Of a stretch of DNA of 64,000 nucleotides, positions 43,438 to 53,119 are shown one piece after another. The DNA is from Chloroflexota bacterium (GTDB lineage: Bacteria > Chloroflexota > Anaerolineae > Aggregatilineales > Phototrophicaceae), in the NCBI GenBank assembly GCA_020161935.1, contig JAIUNI010000019.1:23857-87856 (forward strand). Direction: 5' to 3'. How positions within the stretch are numbered: position 1 is the stretch's first letter; every line of letters begins with the position of its first letter. The notes below the pieces were generated by a model. It had not been told where the DNA came from and did no database searches. It was given only the letters and a program-made list of their open reading frames with translations. Made by a program: the position numbers and the translations under genes.

Positions 43438-44262
43438 CTACAAGCCCATTACCTCTACTTCCGATGGTGTGGCTTGTGTCTCCCTTACCACCATCCCCCA
43501 CAAATAATGGATAATGACTTCGCGCACGCCCGCGAACGTCGCGAGCCGGATGAACGGCAGCAGAATCGCGCTGACGACTGCGGGAAGCGCCAGCATTTGG
43601 AAAACCGCTGGTGCAATCGTGAAGCCGACGAGCAGCGTAATCACGAACGTCGAAACCTGTACCACCAGATAGGCGATGAACGCTGCTGCCCCCGCGTCCA
43701 ATCGACGTGTTGCGTAGCTCGGTATCCATAAGCCAATCTCGACCGCCAGCACAATCGAATGCACATGGTCGATGTACATCGCAGCCGCCATCGTACCCAA
43801 ATAGATGAAAATGATGAGTCCGCCGCTGGCATACGCATCGGGTGGGATGATCGGTGGGCTGACGCTGGCCGCGATTAACATCAACACAATCGTGAAAAAC
43901 CCGCGCATGATCCATGTACCACCTGCCAGCGTCTGTTCGAGGGTTTCGTTGCGGTTCAAACATGCCGACATCACCACCCGGCTAACGCCAATGATCCCCG
44001 GCGGTGTCGTCACCAGTAGGTCATACATGCCGCTTTCCCGCTCGTGCGCGATGCTGCTGGCGATCTGCACCGCCCAGCGCAGCCCATATACCGCGCTCAA
44101 AAACACAATCGCTGGTAATAAGAGAATAGGCGACAGGAGGATGATGGCACAACCCATGTACCACGGTAGGACATACGGTGCTTGCGTGATGATGCGTTGA
44201 TAAAGGGGATGTCCTGCTTGTGCGCGGTTGAGCCACCGCCAGAGCTTCCGTGTCAGCTTCAA
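43438..44262 (-). CDS. ABC-2-permease-like membrane protein (paralogue 3 of 3)
   Basis: 274 residues with about six hydrophobic segments. It opens with a short amphipathic KLWRWLNRAQAGHPLYQR segment. A cytoplasmic motif IAHERESGMYDLLVTTPPGIIG recalls the ERExGTxELLLxTP motif of ABC-2 permeases, and YIDHVHSIVLAVEIG lies in the next helix. No ATP-binding domain. It is the last of three paralogues (see 44328 and 45172) downstream of a secreted propeller gene. The transporter reading is inferred from the motif only. Confidence 0.7.
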   Translation of the reverse strand: MKLTRKLWRWLNRAQAGHPLYQRIITQAPYVLPWYMGCAIILLSPILLLPAIVFLSAVYGLRWAVQIASSIAHERESGMYDLLVTTPPGIIGVSRVVMSACLNRNETLEQTLAGGTWIMRGFFTIVLMLIAASVSPPIIPPDAYASGGLIIFIYLGTMAAAMYIDHVHSIVLAVEIGLWIPSYATRRLDAGAAAFIAYLVVQVSTFVITLLVGFTIAPAVFQMLALPAVVSAILLPFIRLATFAGVREVIIHYLWGMVVRETQATPSEVEVMGL

Positions 44263-44327
44263 CTCAGTTCCTTACAACAACCCGCCAGTGAAAAGCGAAA
44301 CGATTTTCCATGCTGGCGAGATAAAGA

Positions 44328-45203
44328 TCAATTGGGATTTAGCGCGGTCTCAGCTTCCGAGGGCTGGCTGTTCGTTCTCAACAATACTAACCGCCACAAT
44401 CCGCGAATTATCAATTCTTGGATGGCAACCATCATGAATACTCTAAAAATCGTAACGCCGAAGTCGCCTATGCCGCCCGACCAACCGTTTTGTTGGTAAA
44501 CCGTGTCGATTAGATTAATCGCGATCAATAGCCACAGGCTGTAACTGCCGAATTTCAATAATAAGAACACGGCTGGCGCGTATAAAAAGGAGTCGATTAC
44601 GCTGCTGCCGAACGTTGGCACCACCAAGCCAACCATGCTCCCCAACACGGTCGACTGCACATAATCCACGTAGATCAACACAACCACGGCGGTCGCATTC
44701 AACATGGGTAAGATCATCGGGAGTTCGAGCTGGGCATCCGAGAAAATGATTGAAAGTGCCATAGCCCCTACTAGAACCGCGACCACCAAGAACACCGCAA
44801 TCGCAAGCTGTGCCGAGGTCTGAACAATGTCGCGCAGCCGCTCGAACTGCCGCTTGTGATACAACGAACTGGTACAAATCGCCCAACACGCCGCCAGCGC
44901 CCCCGGTGGTGAAAGCGCCAGCAGATCAAACGTGTTGTTTTTGCGTTCGGTCAAGATCAATTGACTGACGCGGATCGCACATTCGAGGCCATAGACCAAA
45001 CCGCAGATAAGCAGGAAAAAGGGCATGATGAGGATGAGCAGTGTTGGCATGAAGTCGCTCATCAGCATCACGAACCCGATCATTAGCCCCGAAATACTCA
45101 GGCCGCGGCGTGGCGCGAGCTGTGGCAGTAGTACCGTTCGTCTAAAAATTGGGTGTGTCGCGGGTGGGTTATTAAGTGCGCGCCACAGTTTGAACGTCAT
45201 CAT
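44328..45203 (-). CDS. ABC-2-permease-like membrane protein (paralogue 2 of 3)
   Basis: 291 residues from ATG 45203 (MMTFKLWRALNN); an ATG at 45221 is also in frame. About six membrane segments with the shared amphipathic start (KLWRALNNPPATHPIFRR), the LTERKNNTFDLLALSPPGALA motif and IYVDYVQSTVLGSMVG. Its start lies inside the end of the upstream gene (overlap ~32 bases), indicating translational coupling. The paralogous pattern shows old duplications, since identity is confined to motifs. Function unknown. Confidence 0.7.
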   Translation of the reverse strand: MMTFKLWRALNNPPATHPIFRRTVLLPQLAPRRGLSISGLMIGFVMLMSDFMPTLLILIMPFFLLICGLVYGLECAIRVSQLILTERKNNTFDLLALSPPGALAACWAICTSSLYHKRQFERLRDIVQTSAQLAIAVFLVVAVLVGAMALSIIFSDAQLELPMILPMLNATAVVVLIYVDYVQSTVLGSMVGLVVPTFGSSVIDSFLYAPAVFLLLKFGSYSLWLLIAINLIDTVYQQNGWSGGIGDFGVTIFRVFMMVAIQELIIRGLWRLVLLRTNSQPSEAETALNPN

Positions 45204-46086
45204 AAGGTTTAAGGGCCGCACGATTGCTCATAGGCTTCAGCATATCCAGTTCGTTGACATGGGTATTCGTTTCTTGGAGTAGCCATCGCCACGCCCAAGT
45301 CAACACAAACTGCCGAACTGCATAAAAGAGAACGACAATAAAGGTCACTTGACCGATTTCTACACTAACCCCTAATACACGGAAGACCTCAGATAGGTTT
45401 GGCAGTAGGAACAAACTAGCGACCAGCGTCACCAGTATTGTACCCACTTGGAAGCTCAAGAATAAGATTGCCGACCACAACCGCGCGTCAATCCCCTTAC
45501 TCGCTTGCGCCGACAGCATCCCCACGAGACAGCCGAACACGGTCGAATGAACGTGGTCAATGCTGTAGAGCGCCACAAAACCAATCCCCCACAGCAGTGA
45601 GATACCGTGTGGTAGGTTGAATAGCCGTTCCAAGAGGAGTTGGCTGGAAACAATGAATGGCACCAGCAGCCCCAACCGCACGATCCACGCTTCGTTGGAG
45701 TTTAAGATCTCGAAGGCATCTTCGCGGTGTAGGCAGCCTGTACAGATCGCCCACAGGGTTCGTATGGTTCCCCCCGGTGTCAAACACAGTAGGTCATAGG
45801 TGCGCCCATGCTGCTCATGGGCAATTTGATCGCTGATGAGCAGGGAGAGAACAAGTCCGCTGATGCTGCCCCCAAGCGCCATCAAGCACACCAACCGCAT
45901 ATCAATGACGAACAACAGCGGCCATAACCAAATCTGCCCCTGTAAGAAGATGCTTTGGATGAGGCGGCTTAAGTGGGTCGAGTCGCTGTAAATATCGGTT
46001 CGGACGCGCAAAAACATCGGGTGGTCATATGCAGGGTGTTTCAACCCGTTCCATAACCGCCACAGCATCACGGCGCTAAACCCCAT
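45172..46086 (-). CDS. ABC-2-permease-like membrane protein (paralogue 1 of 3)
   Basis: 304 residues with about six membrane segments, the amphipathic start (MLWRLWNGLKHPAYDHPMF), IAHEQHGRTYDLLCLTPGGTIR and YSIDHVHSTVFGCLVG. Its start overlaps the end of the upstream propeller gene by 19 bases. Both neighbours overlap it, so this is a tight operon of four genes. No ATPase is present in the cluster, which argues either for a distant ATPase or for a non-ABC role. Confidence 0.7.
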   Translation of the reverse strand: MGFSAVMLWRLWNGLKHPAYDHPMFLRVRTDIYSDSTHLSRLIQSIFLQGQIWLWPLLFVIDMRLVCLMALGGSISGLVLSLLISDQIAHEQHGRTYDLLCLTPGGTIRTLWAICTGCLHREDAFEILNSNEAWIVRLGLLVPFIVSSQLLLERLFNLPHGISLLWGIGFVALYSIDHVHSTVFGCLVGMLSAQASKGIDARLWSAILFLSFQVGTILVTLVASLFLLPNLSEVFRVLGVSVEIGQVTFIVVLFYAVRQFVLTWAWRWLLQETNTHVNELDMLKPMSNRAALKPYDDVQTVART

Positions 46087-47246
46087 GCAATTGGGTCAGG
46101 GCCATTCAACGTTGGGAATAAGCCTTCGCTCAGTTGGGTAAAGACACCCGTTTCAATATCGACCGCGAGGAGCAGGTAACCTTTGTCATCCCCCGGCACG
46201 TTGCCCCCGAAGGCGATATGCGTGCTGTCCGGCGACCAGATCAAACGGGGCGGGTTCGGTGTATGTTCGGTTGTCGTAAAGCCGCAGTATCGCTTAACAT
46301 CGCCGGTCGTCACGTCGAGGATATGCACTTTGGCTTCACCCGCGTCGGTTTCGGGGTTTGCGCCGCTGAGGGTCATGACCCAGAAGGCGATATGCGTGCC
46401 GTCCGGTGACCAGCTTAAGTCGCCGCTGGTACGCCCATTAATGCGTACCGGCCCATAGGTTGTCGTGAGGTCAGTCCATTTCGTTGGCATAAACGTGGTT
46501 CCCGGCTGCATCCCAAAAATCTCACTGCTGGCGATACCGGTATCACCGCCCGCGTTCACCGGTGTGACATAGGCCAACCACTGCCCATTCGGCGACCATG
46601 CCTCGGCATCATAATACGGTTGGTCAACTCCCATCGAGACGGCGGTAAGATCAATGCTGTCACCTGCCGCGAGGTTAACCATCGCCCGCACGAAGTTGTC
46701 GCCGTCGTGCTGCACCTTGACCCCCCACAGGCCACCCGGCTGCACCGCTGCCACGCTCTCGACGTTCAGGTATTCGCGGTCGCCGCCTGTTTCAGCTTGT
46801 AGATAGGCATCCTTCCCCGGTGTCCATACGAGGAGTGTGTCATTCGACCACCACTCGATGTCTGCCGCGTAGTCAATCAGCGGCGTTCGTTCTGTACCGT
46901 TTAAGCGCATCTTCGAATACGCCTCACTGATCGAGTCCACGTAGGTAATCCACTTGGCATCCGGCGACAGGCGGCAGTTCATGCCGCAGGGGCGTGTGTC
47001 GGGCAGGGGATAGCGGCTGTTCGCGTCGATGTTATAGACCCACATGCTCGCTTTATCGAAAGCCGTCAGGATGATTCCCCCCGGCGTGTATTCTCCGCCG
47101 CGCTGTTGGATGCCACCCTCAGGGCAGACTTCGGTCAGTGTGCCAGCGGCTGTTGTGCTGCCGATACTCAAAAATACGAGCATCAGCCCGCATAGGATGC
47201 CAACGTAAAACGTGTTTTGATGGAAGGTGTTGTGAAAGCGTTTCAT
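46068..47246 (-). CDS. Secreted TolB-like beta-propeller protein
   Basis: 392 residues with a signal peptide (hydrophobic core about residues 14-33, then STTAAG). PD40/WD40-like repeats are visible as SPDAKWITYVDS, SPNGQWLAYVTP, SPDGTHIAFWVM and SPDSTHIAFGGN. A propeller of this type usually binds peptides or acts as a scaffold outside the cytoplasm. It heads the four-gene operon with the three membrane paralogues and may be their extracytoplasmic sensor or partner, by inference from the overlap. Two Cys near the N-terminus (VCPEGG, RPCGMNC) may form disulfides. Confidence 0.82.
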   Translation of the reverse strand: MKRFHNTFHQNTFYVGILCGLMLVFLSIGSTTAAGTLTEVCPEGGIQQRGGEYTPGGIILTAFDKASMWVYNIDANSRYPLPDTRPCGMNCRLSPDAKWITYVDSISEAYSKMRLNGTERTPLIDYAADIEWWSNDTLLVWTPGKDAYLQAETGGDREYLNVESVAAVQPGGLWGVKVQHDGDNFVRAMVNLAAGDSIDLTAVSMGVDQPYYDAEAWSPNGQWLAYVTPVNAGGDTGIASSEIFGMQPGTTFMPTKWTDLTTTYGPVRINGRTSGDLSWSPDGTHIAFWVMTLSGANPETDAGEAKVHILDVTTGDVKRYCGFTTTEHTPNPPRLIWSPDSTHIAFGGNVPGDDKGYLLLAVDIETGVFTQLSEGLFPTLNGPDPIAWGLAP

Positions 47247-47446
47247 GATGCTTTAAGTCATTGATGATTTGCGCCAAGCATATCACAAATTTAGGGGTAC
47301 TGCCCTGCGTCTGCCCATCGGTATCGGCGTTTCAAACTTGTTAGAGTTTATTGATGTTGCCCAAAAAGATGTTTTTTGGCTTAAGAGTTTGGTACACTTA
47401 ACGCTCCAAAGTTATAGAGGTATGATATAGTACCTAAAGAATATCC

Positions 47447-48139
47447 GTGCTATCCGCACAGGGGCATGACATGAAGCAAAGCCTCATTTCAACAATCCCG
47501 AATATTCGAGATGAAATTGGGGAAGGCTCGCCTGATTCGGGGGAATATAATGAGCCAGCTAGCCCGCTCACCACGACCACTTCACCTGTCATAAAGACCG
47601 CTGGGGGTTTTGCGCCGTCTGCCGAAACGGGTGTTGTTCCGGCTGTATTGTGGTCTATTCACGAAGGTCGGGATAATGACGAGGCGCAGGATGCATCACG
47701 CACAACAGCCGAAACACAGGTTGCGCCCCTCAACCAGAAAGCGACTCAAACCATGACTGACCATATGCCTTCCGTACTCATCATTGAGGATACAACAGAA
47801 CTTGCTGAAGTCATTCAGGCCACGCTTGAACGCATGAACATGCAAACTGCCCACGAAACACACGGCGGGAAGGCGATTACGCGCTTTGAGGAGATGCACC
47901 CGGACGTGGTGCTGCTCGACATTGGCTTGCCGGATATGACCGGATGGAAATTTTTGGAAGCCGTCAAGGAAAAACACAAGGATGAAATGCCCATCATCAT
48001 CGTGATTACGGCCTATGGCGATCCCGCGAACCGTCTGGTTGCCAAGTTCCAAGGGGTTTATAACTACCTCATTAAGCCTTTTACGTCAGATGAAGTTGAA
48101 CAGGTTGTTATGTCCGCCCTCCGCAGTAAAATCGCATGA
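47447..48139 (+). CDS. Response regulator with unstructured N-terminal extension
   Basis: The C-terminal ~125 residues are a receiver: VLIIEDTTELAEV, phospho-Asp in VVLLDIGLPDM, Thr in IVITAYG and Lys in YLIKPFTSDE. The first ~100 residues are Thr/Glu/Pro-rich, without a fold I recognise. The start is uncertain: GTG 47447, ATG 47471 or an ATG at about 47753 that would give the bare receiver. The stop overlaps the next start by 4 bases (ATGA). It has no DNA-binding output. Confidence 0.85.
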   Translation: MLSAQGHDMKQSLISTIPNIRDEIGEGSPDSGEYNEPASPLTTTTSPVIKTAGGFAPSAETGVVPAVLWSIHEGRDNDEAQDASRTTAETQVAPLNQKATQTMTDHMPSVLIIEDTTELAEVIQATLERMNMQTAHETHGGKAITRFEEMHPDVVLLDIGLPDMTGWKFLEAVKEKHKDEMPIIIVITAYGDPANRLVAKFQGVYNYLIKPFTSDEVEQVVMSALRSKIA

Positions 48140-49221
48140 CTTCTTTGATGTCCCATCAAACCCTCATCATGAGGGTTTTTTTATTGATTGCCGCCGTGTG
48201 CTTGGCCGCTGCTACACCGCCATCACCGACTCCTGTTTCTTTAGAGGTCGCGGTGCAGCGCCCGATGCAGTCGCTCTACCAGATTGAAGAGCAGGCATCG
48301 GCGAACGGTTGGACAGCCGAACTCGCTAAAACGGCGGGTGACATCTGGGAAGGGGTGGGTGATTTCAGCCGTGCCGTCGCCTATTGGGAACTTGCCGCTA
48401 AATTGCAACCGGACGGTGTGGTGCTTACACGTCGGCTTGCTCAAGCCTACCTTGAACTCGAACGCTGGTCACAGTCGGTCATCGCCTTAAGCCGCGTCGT
48501 TGAACAATCCGATGATAACTGGGCGCACTTCCAGCTTGGTATCCTGCAAAGTGTTTATGACTCCCACGCGGCTGCTGAACATCTGAACCTCGCTGCCCGC
48601 GACCCGCTGTATCAGGGTGTCGTGACAGCGCTGTTACCCGCTGTTGAGGAACGGTCAGACCTCGTGCGTGCGATGCGTATCGGAACCACGCTGGCGACAT
48701 ATACCTACTGGCCGGCGGCTGAATATGTTTTCCAGTACGGGGCATCCATGACACCGGTTTTCCCTGAAGCATTGGCCTATGTGGGGATTGCCCGCGACCA
48801 GCAGGGCAAAGATGGCAGCGTACAAATCGCGCAAGCTGTCGCCTTGGCCCCTAAGACAGCACAGGTACGCTACCTCGAAGGTATTCATTTCCAACTCACT
48901 CAAAACTCTGACGCGAGCCTTCAATCCCTGCTGCTCGCGGCGACGCTTGACCCCCTCAACCCGGCTTACGCGGCGGAACTCGGCACCACCTACGACCGTA
49001 TGGGGATCGCCGTGAGCGCAGAGTATTGGTATAAGGCGGCAGTCACGGTGTCGAATAATGATCCTCGCTTCGAGGACTTGCTAAACGCCTTTTACCAGCA
49101 GCCTTCGGTCAATATCATCACCGCTACGCCTGTGGTTACATTGACTCCGGCTGCGCTTACGCCGTCTGCATCACCAACGCCGACTTTGACCCCAGAAGCT
49201 CCCACAACTGTATCACCTTAG
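48136..49221 (+). CDS. TPR-repeat protein with signal peptide
   Basis: 361 residues. An N-terminal hydrophobic segment (about 12-27, ending CLAAATP) looks like a signal peptide or lipoprotein signal. The body is helical TPR-like repeats (AGDIWEGVGDFSRAVAYWELAAKLQPDG; LEGIHFQLTQNSDASLQSLLLAATLDPLNP; LGTTYDRMGIAVSAEYWYKAA), and the tail is Thr/Pro-rich. It would be a protein-protein scaffold on the cell surface. ATGA overlap with the response regulator indicates coupled translation. Confidence 0.82.
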   Translation: MTSLMSHQTLIMRVFLLIAAVCLAAATPPSPTPVSLEVAVQRPMQSLYQIEEQASANGWTAELAKTAGDIWEGVGDFSRAVAYWELAAKLQPDGVVLTRRLAQAYLELERWSQSVIALSRVVEQSDDNWAHFQLGILQSVYDSHAAAEHLNLAARDPLYQGVVTALLPAVEERSDLVRAMRIGTTLATYTYWPAAEYVFQYGASMTPVFPEALAYVGIARDQQGKDGSVQIAQAVALAPKTAQVRYLEGIHFQLTQNSDASLQSLLLAATLDPLNPAYAAELGTTYDRMGIAVSAEYWYKAAVTVSNNDPRFEDLLNAFYQQPSVNIITATPVVTLTPAALTPSASPTPTLTPEAPTTVSP

Positions 49222-49362
49222 AAGTCCTAGACCTTCCTTATAACGTCCTTGTGGCTGATGGTGTCGGTGTTTAATACGCCGCTTCCCCTACGGTGATGAA
49301 GTCTGCGTTTACGCTCGTGCAGCCCGCATGTTACAATTCCTTTCCTTCATCAACCGTAAGAG

Positions 49363-50124
49363 GTGTCTACCTTGCGTCGCCTATTGATCGTGTTCATTCT
49401 TGTGCTGCTGCTGGGTTTAGCGATTGCCGCCAGCCGCCTGACTGCCAATCTACACTATGTTGTTCCGGTAGAAGCGGGTCAGGTCGCTTATGTCGCAACG
49501 TTTGACGATTTCATCAACGATTGGGCATTGTCAACCGGTCGCCTCAAGTCGTTTATCACCGATACAGGTACGCTGCGGATTGAACTCAATGAAAGCGGCT
49601 TTCCATTTTCACAGGCCAAACCCTACTTCGCCGATTTTGACCTGCGGGTTCAGGGAGTCGCGGTTGATGGCTCGGAAGCCAATGCTTACGGCGTGATTTT
49701 CCGCTTCCAAAACAAGGATAACACCGCGCTCGCTGATGATGACTTCTACGTCTTTGAAGTGAGTGCCGACGGCTACTACCGTGTGCTGCGTTCCTTCAAT
49801 GGGACGCAAAAGGAACTCAGTACATGGATACCGTCGCCGGTAATCAATCTCCATATCGGTGCGGTCAATTATTTGCGCGTACTCGCCAAAGGCGATCAGT
49901 TCCAATTCTTCATCAATAACCAGTTGGTGCAGCTTTGTATACCGGATGACCCGGAAGGTGAAAGCACTTATCCCGTTACGGGCGAGTGCGTTGGTGGTAA
50001 AATGCTGGATGCGCTGACCGATGCCTCGATCCCCAACGGGCAAATCGGGTTGGTTGCTCAGTCGCTGGACGAAGACGGTATCTCGGTCGAGTTCGATAAT
50101 GTCGTTATCTACGGTCCGTCCTAA
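49363..50124 (+). CDS. Secreted or anchored jelly-roll (concanavalin-like) protein
   Basis: 253 residues. An N-terminal signal or anchor helix (LLIVFILVLLLGLAIAA) precedes a beta-sandwich resembling the 3-keto-disaccharide hydrolase/laminin-G-like group: FDDFINDWALSTGRLKSFITDTGTLRIEL, AYGVIFRFQNKDNTALADDDFYVFEVSADGYYRVLR, GQIGLVAQSLDEDGISVEFDNVVI. It probably binds carbohydrate; catalytic residues are not obvious. The start is GTG 49363 or TTG 49372; the AAGAGG site suits TTG better. Confidence 0.75.
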   Translation: MSTLRRLLIVFILVLLLGLAIAASRLTANLHYVVPVEAGQVAYVATFDDFINDWALSTGRLKSFITDTGTLRIELNESGFPFSQAKPYFADFDLRVQGVAVDGSEANAYGVIFRFQNKDNTALADDDFYVFEVSADGYYRVLRSFNGTQKELSTWIPSPVINLHIGAVNYLRVLAKGDQFQFFINNQLVQLCIPDDPEGESTYPVTGECVGGKMLDALTDASIPNGQIGLVAQSLDEDGISVEFDNVVIYGPS

Positions 50125-50220
50125 TCGCCCGGCGCAGACGGTTTAAGTATTCTTAGCTATACTGGTAGATAGTGTGACTCATTCCCCGCCGCCGGTGGTT
50201 GGCGGAACAGGAGCAATAAC

Positions 50221-50667
50221 ATGGCCGATACCAAAGAGCGTTTACAAGCGGGACTCAAAGAGTCCATGATTAACAAAGACAGCCTGCGCCGTGATGTCAT
50301 TCGTGGTTTACTCAGCGCGGTCAAGCAGGTTGAAATCGACGGTCGCAAAGAATTGAACGATGACGACGTGACAACCATCGTCCAAAAGGAAGCCAAGAAG
50401 CGCCGCGAAAGCATTGACGAAGCCACCAAAGTTGGCCGTTCGGAAATTGCCGACCAAGAAAAGCTGGAACTCGCGATTATCGAGTCCTTTCTGCCTGTTC
50501 AGCTTTCGCGTGATGAAGTAAAGGTCATCGTCGAGGAAACCATCGCCCAAACCGGCGTGACCTCCGCTAAGGAAATTGGTAAACTCATGGGGGCGCTGAT
50601 GCCCAAGGTGAAAGGGCTGGCGGACGGTAAACTCGTTAATGAGGTTGTACGAGAACTCTTAAAATAA
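50221..50667 (+). CDS. yqeY: GatB/YqeY-family protein
   Basis: 148 residues matching YqeY (KERLQAGLKESMINKDSLRRDVIRGLLSAVKQVEID; IIESFLPVQLSRDEV; GKLMGALMPKVKGLADGKLVNEVVRELL). The domain is shared with the C-terminus of GatB of the tRNA amidotransferase and may bind tRNA. Stand-alone function is uncertain. A TATACT at 50158-50163 gives a possible promoter and AGGAGC precedes the ATG. PgpH starts 3 bases after its stop. Confidence 0.92.
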   Translation: MADTKERLQAGLKESMINKDSLRRDVIRGLLSAVKQVEIDGRKELNDDDVTTIVQKEAKKRRESIDEATKVGRSEIADQEKLELAIIESFLPVQLSRDEVKVIVEETIAQTGVTSAKEIGKLMGALMPKVKGLADGKLVNEVVRELLK

Positions 50668-50670
50668 CCT

Positions 50671-53115
50671 ATGGTTGACTGGCTTTCAGGGCTGTTACAG
50701 CGGACTTTCCGCATTCAACCAGTGCAGTCCCGCAATATCCTGCATTGGATCGGAACGATTACAGCAACCGCGTCGTTTGTTATCATCGCGACTCTGCTCG
50801 TCGTTTACGATAGTGTTTTTCTTGGCTCTAACAACCTTGCTGCCCTGCATGTTGGCGACACCGCACCGCAGGATATTCGCGCACCGATTAGCCTGTCCTC
50901 ATTCATAAGCAAAGTGCTGACCGAACAGCGCCAAGCTGAAATCCGCCGCAGCGTCGCCGATATTTATTTCCCACCAGATCCAGCCGTTTCACGTCAGCAG
51001 TCCGACCTTACGCGACAAATTCTCGACTATATTCAAAACATCCGCCTCGATCCGTATGGCACGGCGCAGCAGAAAATTGAGGATTTGCGGGCGATTAGCG
51101 ATATGGAGTTGTCGGATACCACGATCATCCAGATCCTCGGCCTCGATGACAAGACGTGGATTGATATTACCGACCAAATCACCGGTATTGTCGAACGGGT
51201 GATGCGCGGCGAAATCCGCGACTCGAATATTCAATCGGTCATCACGCAGTTGCCGATGCAGGTTGGCGTACGTTTCACCGAAGAACAAGCCAATGCCATT
51301 GTTGAGGTTGTTAAAAATCTGATTCGCCCGAATACCTTGCTGGATGTGAGCGCGACCGAGCAAGCGCGGGAAAATGCTGCTGCCAACATCTCGGTGCGCC
51401 GCAGTTTTGAACGCGGTCAAATTATCCTCCGCGCGGGTGAGCGTGTGGACGAGGCAGCTTATGAAGCCCTGAGCCTACTTGGGCTGCTCGAACCCAACAA
51501 TCAGCGAGTACAGGATACCGTTCGTGCTGTTCTCGTTACCATCATCGTCGTCGTTGTTACGGGGTTGTATCTCAACCGCTTCAAGCCCGATTTACTCCGC
51601 ACCTCGCGCTTCATGATGCTGCTTGCCGCCCTGTTCTTGATCACGCTCATGGGTGCGCGGTTGTCCATCATCTACGGGCAAATCTATCTGTACCCAACAG
51701 CGGCGATGGCGATCTTGTTCACTGCCTTAGCCGGTGCGGAAGTCTCGATCATCGGTGTGCTGGGTTTAGCTGTTTTAGTCGGCTTGATGCAAAACAACTC
51801 ACTCGAAATGGCGATGTTCGTGGGCGTTGGCGGCTTTCTAGCGACTCTTACCCTGCGCCGACCGGAACGCCTGAACGGATACTTTCTGCCGGGGCTGCTG
51901 GTCGCGCTCGCCAGCATCACGGTGGTCGTCATCTTCTTTCAAGGTGACTTTACCTCGACCAGTACGACGACCGGTTTGTTCGAACTTATCATCTACTGCC
52001 TTGTCAACGGCGGCCTCGCTGCGACCGTCTCGCTGGCGGGCATGTATATTGTGACGCTGCTGTTTAATCTGCCGACAGGCTTTAAACTGGTCGAACTCAG
52101 CCAGCCCAGCCAACCGCTGCTGCAACGCCTACTGCGCGAAGCCCCCGGTACCTATCAACACTCGCTGCAAGTGTCGAATATGAGCGAACAAGCCGCCAAT
52201 GCGATTGGTTTGAATGCTGATCTTGTACGGGTTGCGGCGCTCTACCACGACGTAGGTAAAATGATTAACCCGGCTTTCTTCACCGAAAATCAGGTTGAAG
52301 GCATTAACCCCCACGATGCGCTGGATGATCCGGCGCGGAGTGCGAGTATCATCATCAGCCATGTGACGGAGGGTGAAAAGATCGCCCGCCAGTATCGCTT
52401 GCCCACGCGCATTCGCGACTTCATTCTGGAACATCACGGTACGCAGGTCGTCTACTTCTACCAGCTTGCGGTGCAGCGTGCGGGGGGAGATGCTTCTACC
52501 GTCGATATTGAGCAGTTTACGTACCCCGGCCCGAAACCGCAAACCCGCGAAACGGCTGTGCTGATGCTTGCGGATAGCTGTGAGGCAACGGTTCGTTCAC
52601 GCAAGCCGACGAAGAAACAAGAAATTGCCGATATAGTCCAGCAAATAATTGACGGGAAGCTGCACTCCGGCCAATTGGATGAGTCGGGTATCACCCTGAA
52701 TGATATTCGGATCATCCGTAAGACGTTTGTTGATATGCTGCAAGCGGTTTTCCACCCGCGCATCGACTATCCAAAATTGCCATCTGCCCAACCCACGCGG
52801 GAACCGGCCTCAACACCCGCACTGCCACAAAAGCCGGTGCCTCCGCTGCTGAATAACGGCAACGGCACGACCGTTCGCACAACGACTGACTCCGACCGTA
52901 TTCCGGTGGTCACGGTGCCTATCGAACCACAGGTCACACCACCTGCACGGAATACCCAAACCAAAGAAATTCCAGCCATCAAGATTGTGTTGGATGCCGA
53001 AGACGAAGCTCCCCTACCGGATGTGCCGCCGCTGCCGCGTACGGGCGAATACCGTGCCATCAAAAACGGCGACAATAATAAACCTGCACCTCCAAAAGAC
53101 GATACAGAAAACTAA
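50671..53115 (+). CDS. pgpH: PgpH-like 7TM-HD phosphohydrolase (c-di-AMP phosphodiesterase type)
   Basis: 814 residues: one N-terminal helix, an extracytoplasmic 7TMR-HDED domain (about 60-280), seven membrane helices (about 285-470) and a cytoplasmic HD domain with LYHDVGKMINPAFF, HxxxG..ARSASIIISHV and DSCEATVRS. The C-terminal ~110 residues are Pro-rich and disordered. PgpH of Listeria degrades c-di-AMP; the same reaction is inferred here. It is followed by ybeY and dgkA, the order found in many Gram-positive genomes, and preceded by yqeY. Confidence 0.92.
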   Translation: MVDWLSGLLQRTFRIQPVQSRNILHWIGTITATASFVIIATLLVVYDSVFLGSNNLAALHVGDTAPQDIRAPISLSSFISKVLTEQRQAEIRRSVADIYFPPDPAVSRQQSDLTRQILDYIQNIRLDPYGTAQQKIEDLRAISDMELSDTTIIQILGLDDKTWIDITDQITGIVERVMRGEIRDSNIQSVITQLPMQVGVRFTEEQANAIVEVVKNLIRPNTLLDVSATEQARENAAANISVRRSFERGQIILRAGERVDEAAYEALSLLGLLEPNNQRVQDTVRAVLVTIIVVVVTGLYLNRFKPDLLRTSRFMMLLAALFLITLMGARLSIIYGQIYLYPTAAMAILFTALAGAEVSIIGVLGLAVLVGLMQNNSLEMAMFVGVGGFLATLTLRRPERLNGYFLPGLLVALASITVVVIFFQGDFTSTSTTTGLFELIIYCLVNGGLAATVSLAGMYIVTLLFNLPTGFKLVELSQPSQPLLQRLLREAPGTYQHSLQVSNMSEQAANAIGLNADLVRVAALYHDVGKMINPAFFTENQVEGINPHDALDDPARSASIIISHVTEGEKIARQYRLPTRIRDFILEHHGTQVVYFYQLAVQRAGGDASTVDIEQFTYPGPKPQTRETAVLMLADSCEATVRSRKPTKKQEIADIVQQIIDGKLHSGQLDESGITLNDIRIIRKTFVDMLQAVFHPRIDYPKLPSAQPTREPASTPALPQKPVPPLLNNGNGTTVRTTTDSDRIPVVTVPIEPQVTPPARNTQTKEIPAIKIVLDAEDEAPLPDVPPLPRTGEYRAIKNGDNNKPAPPKDDTEN

Positions 53116-53119
53116 CGCT

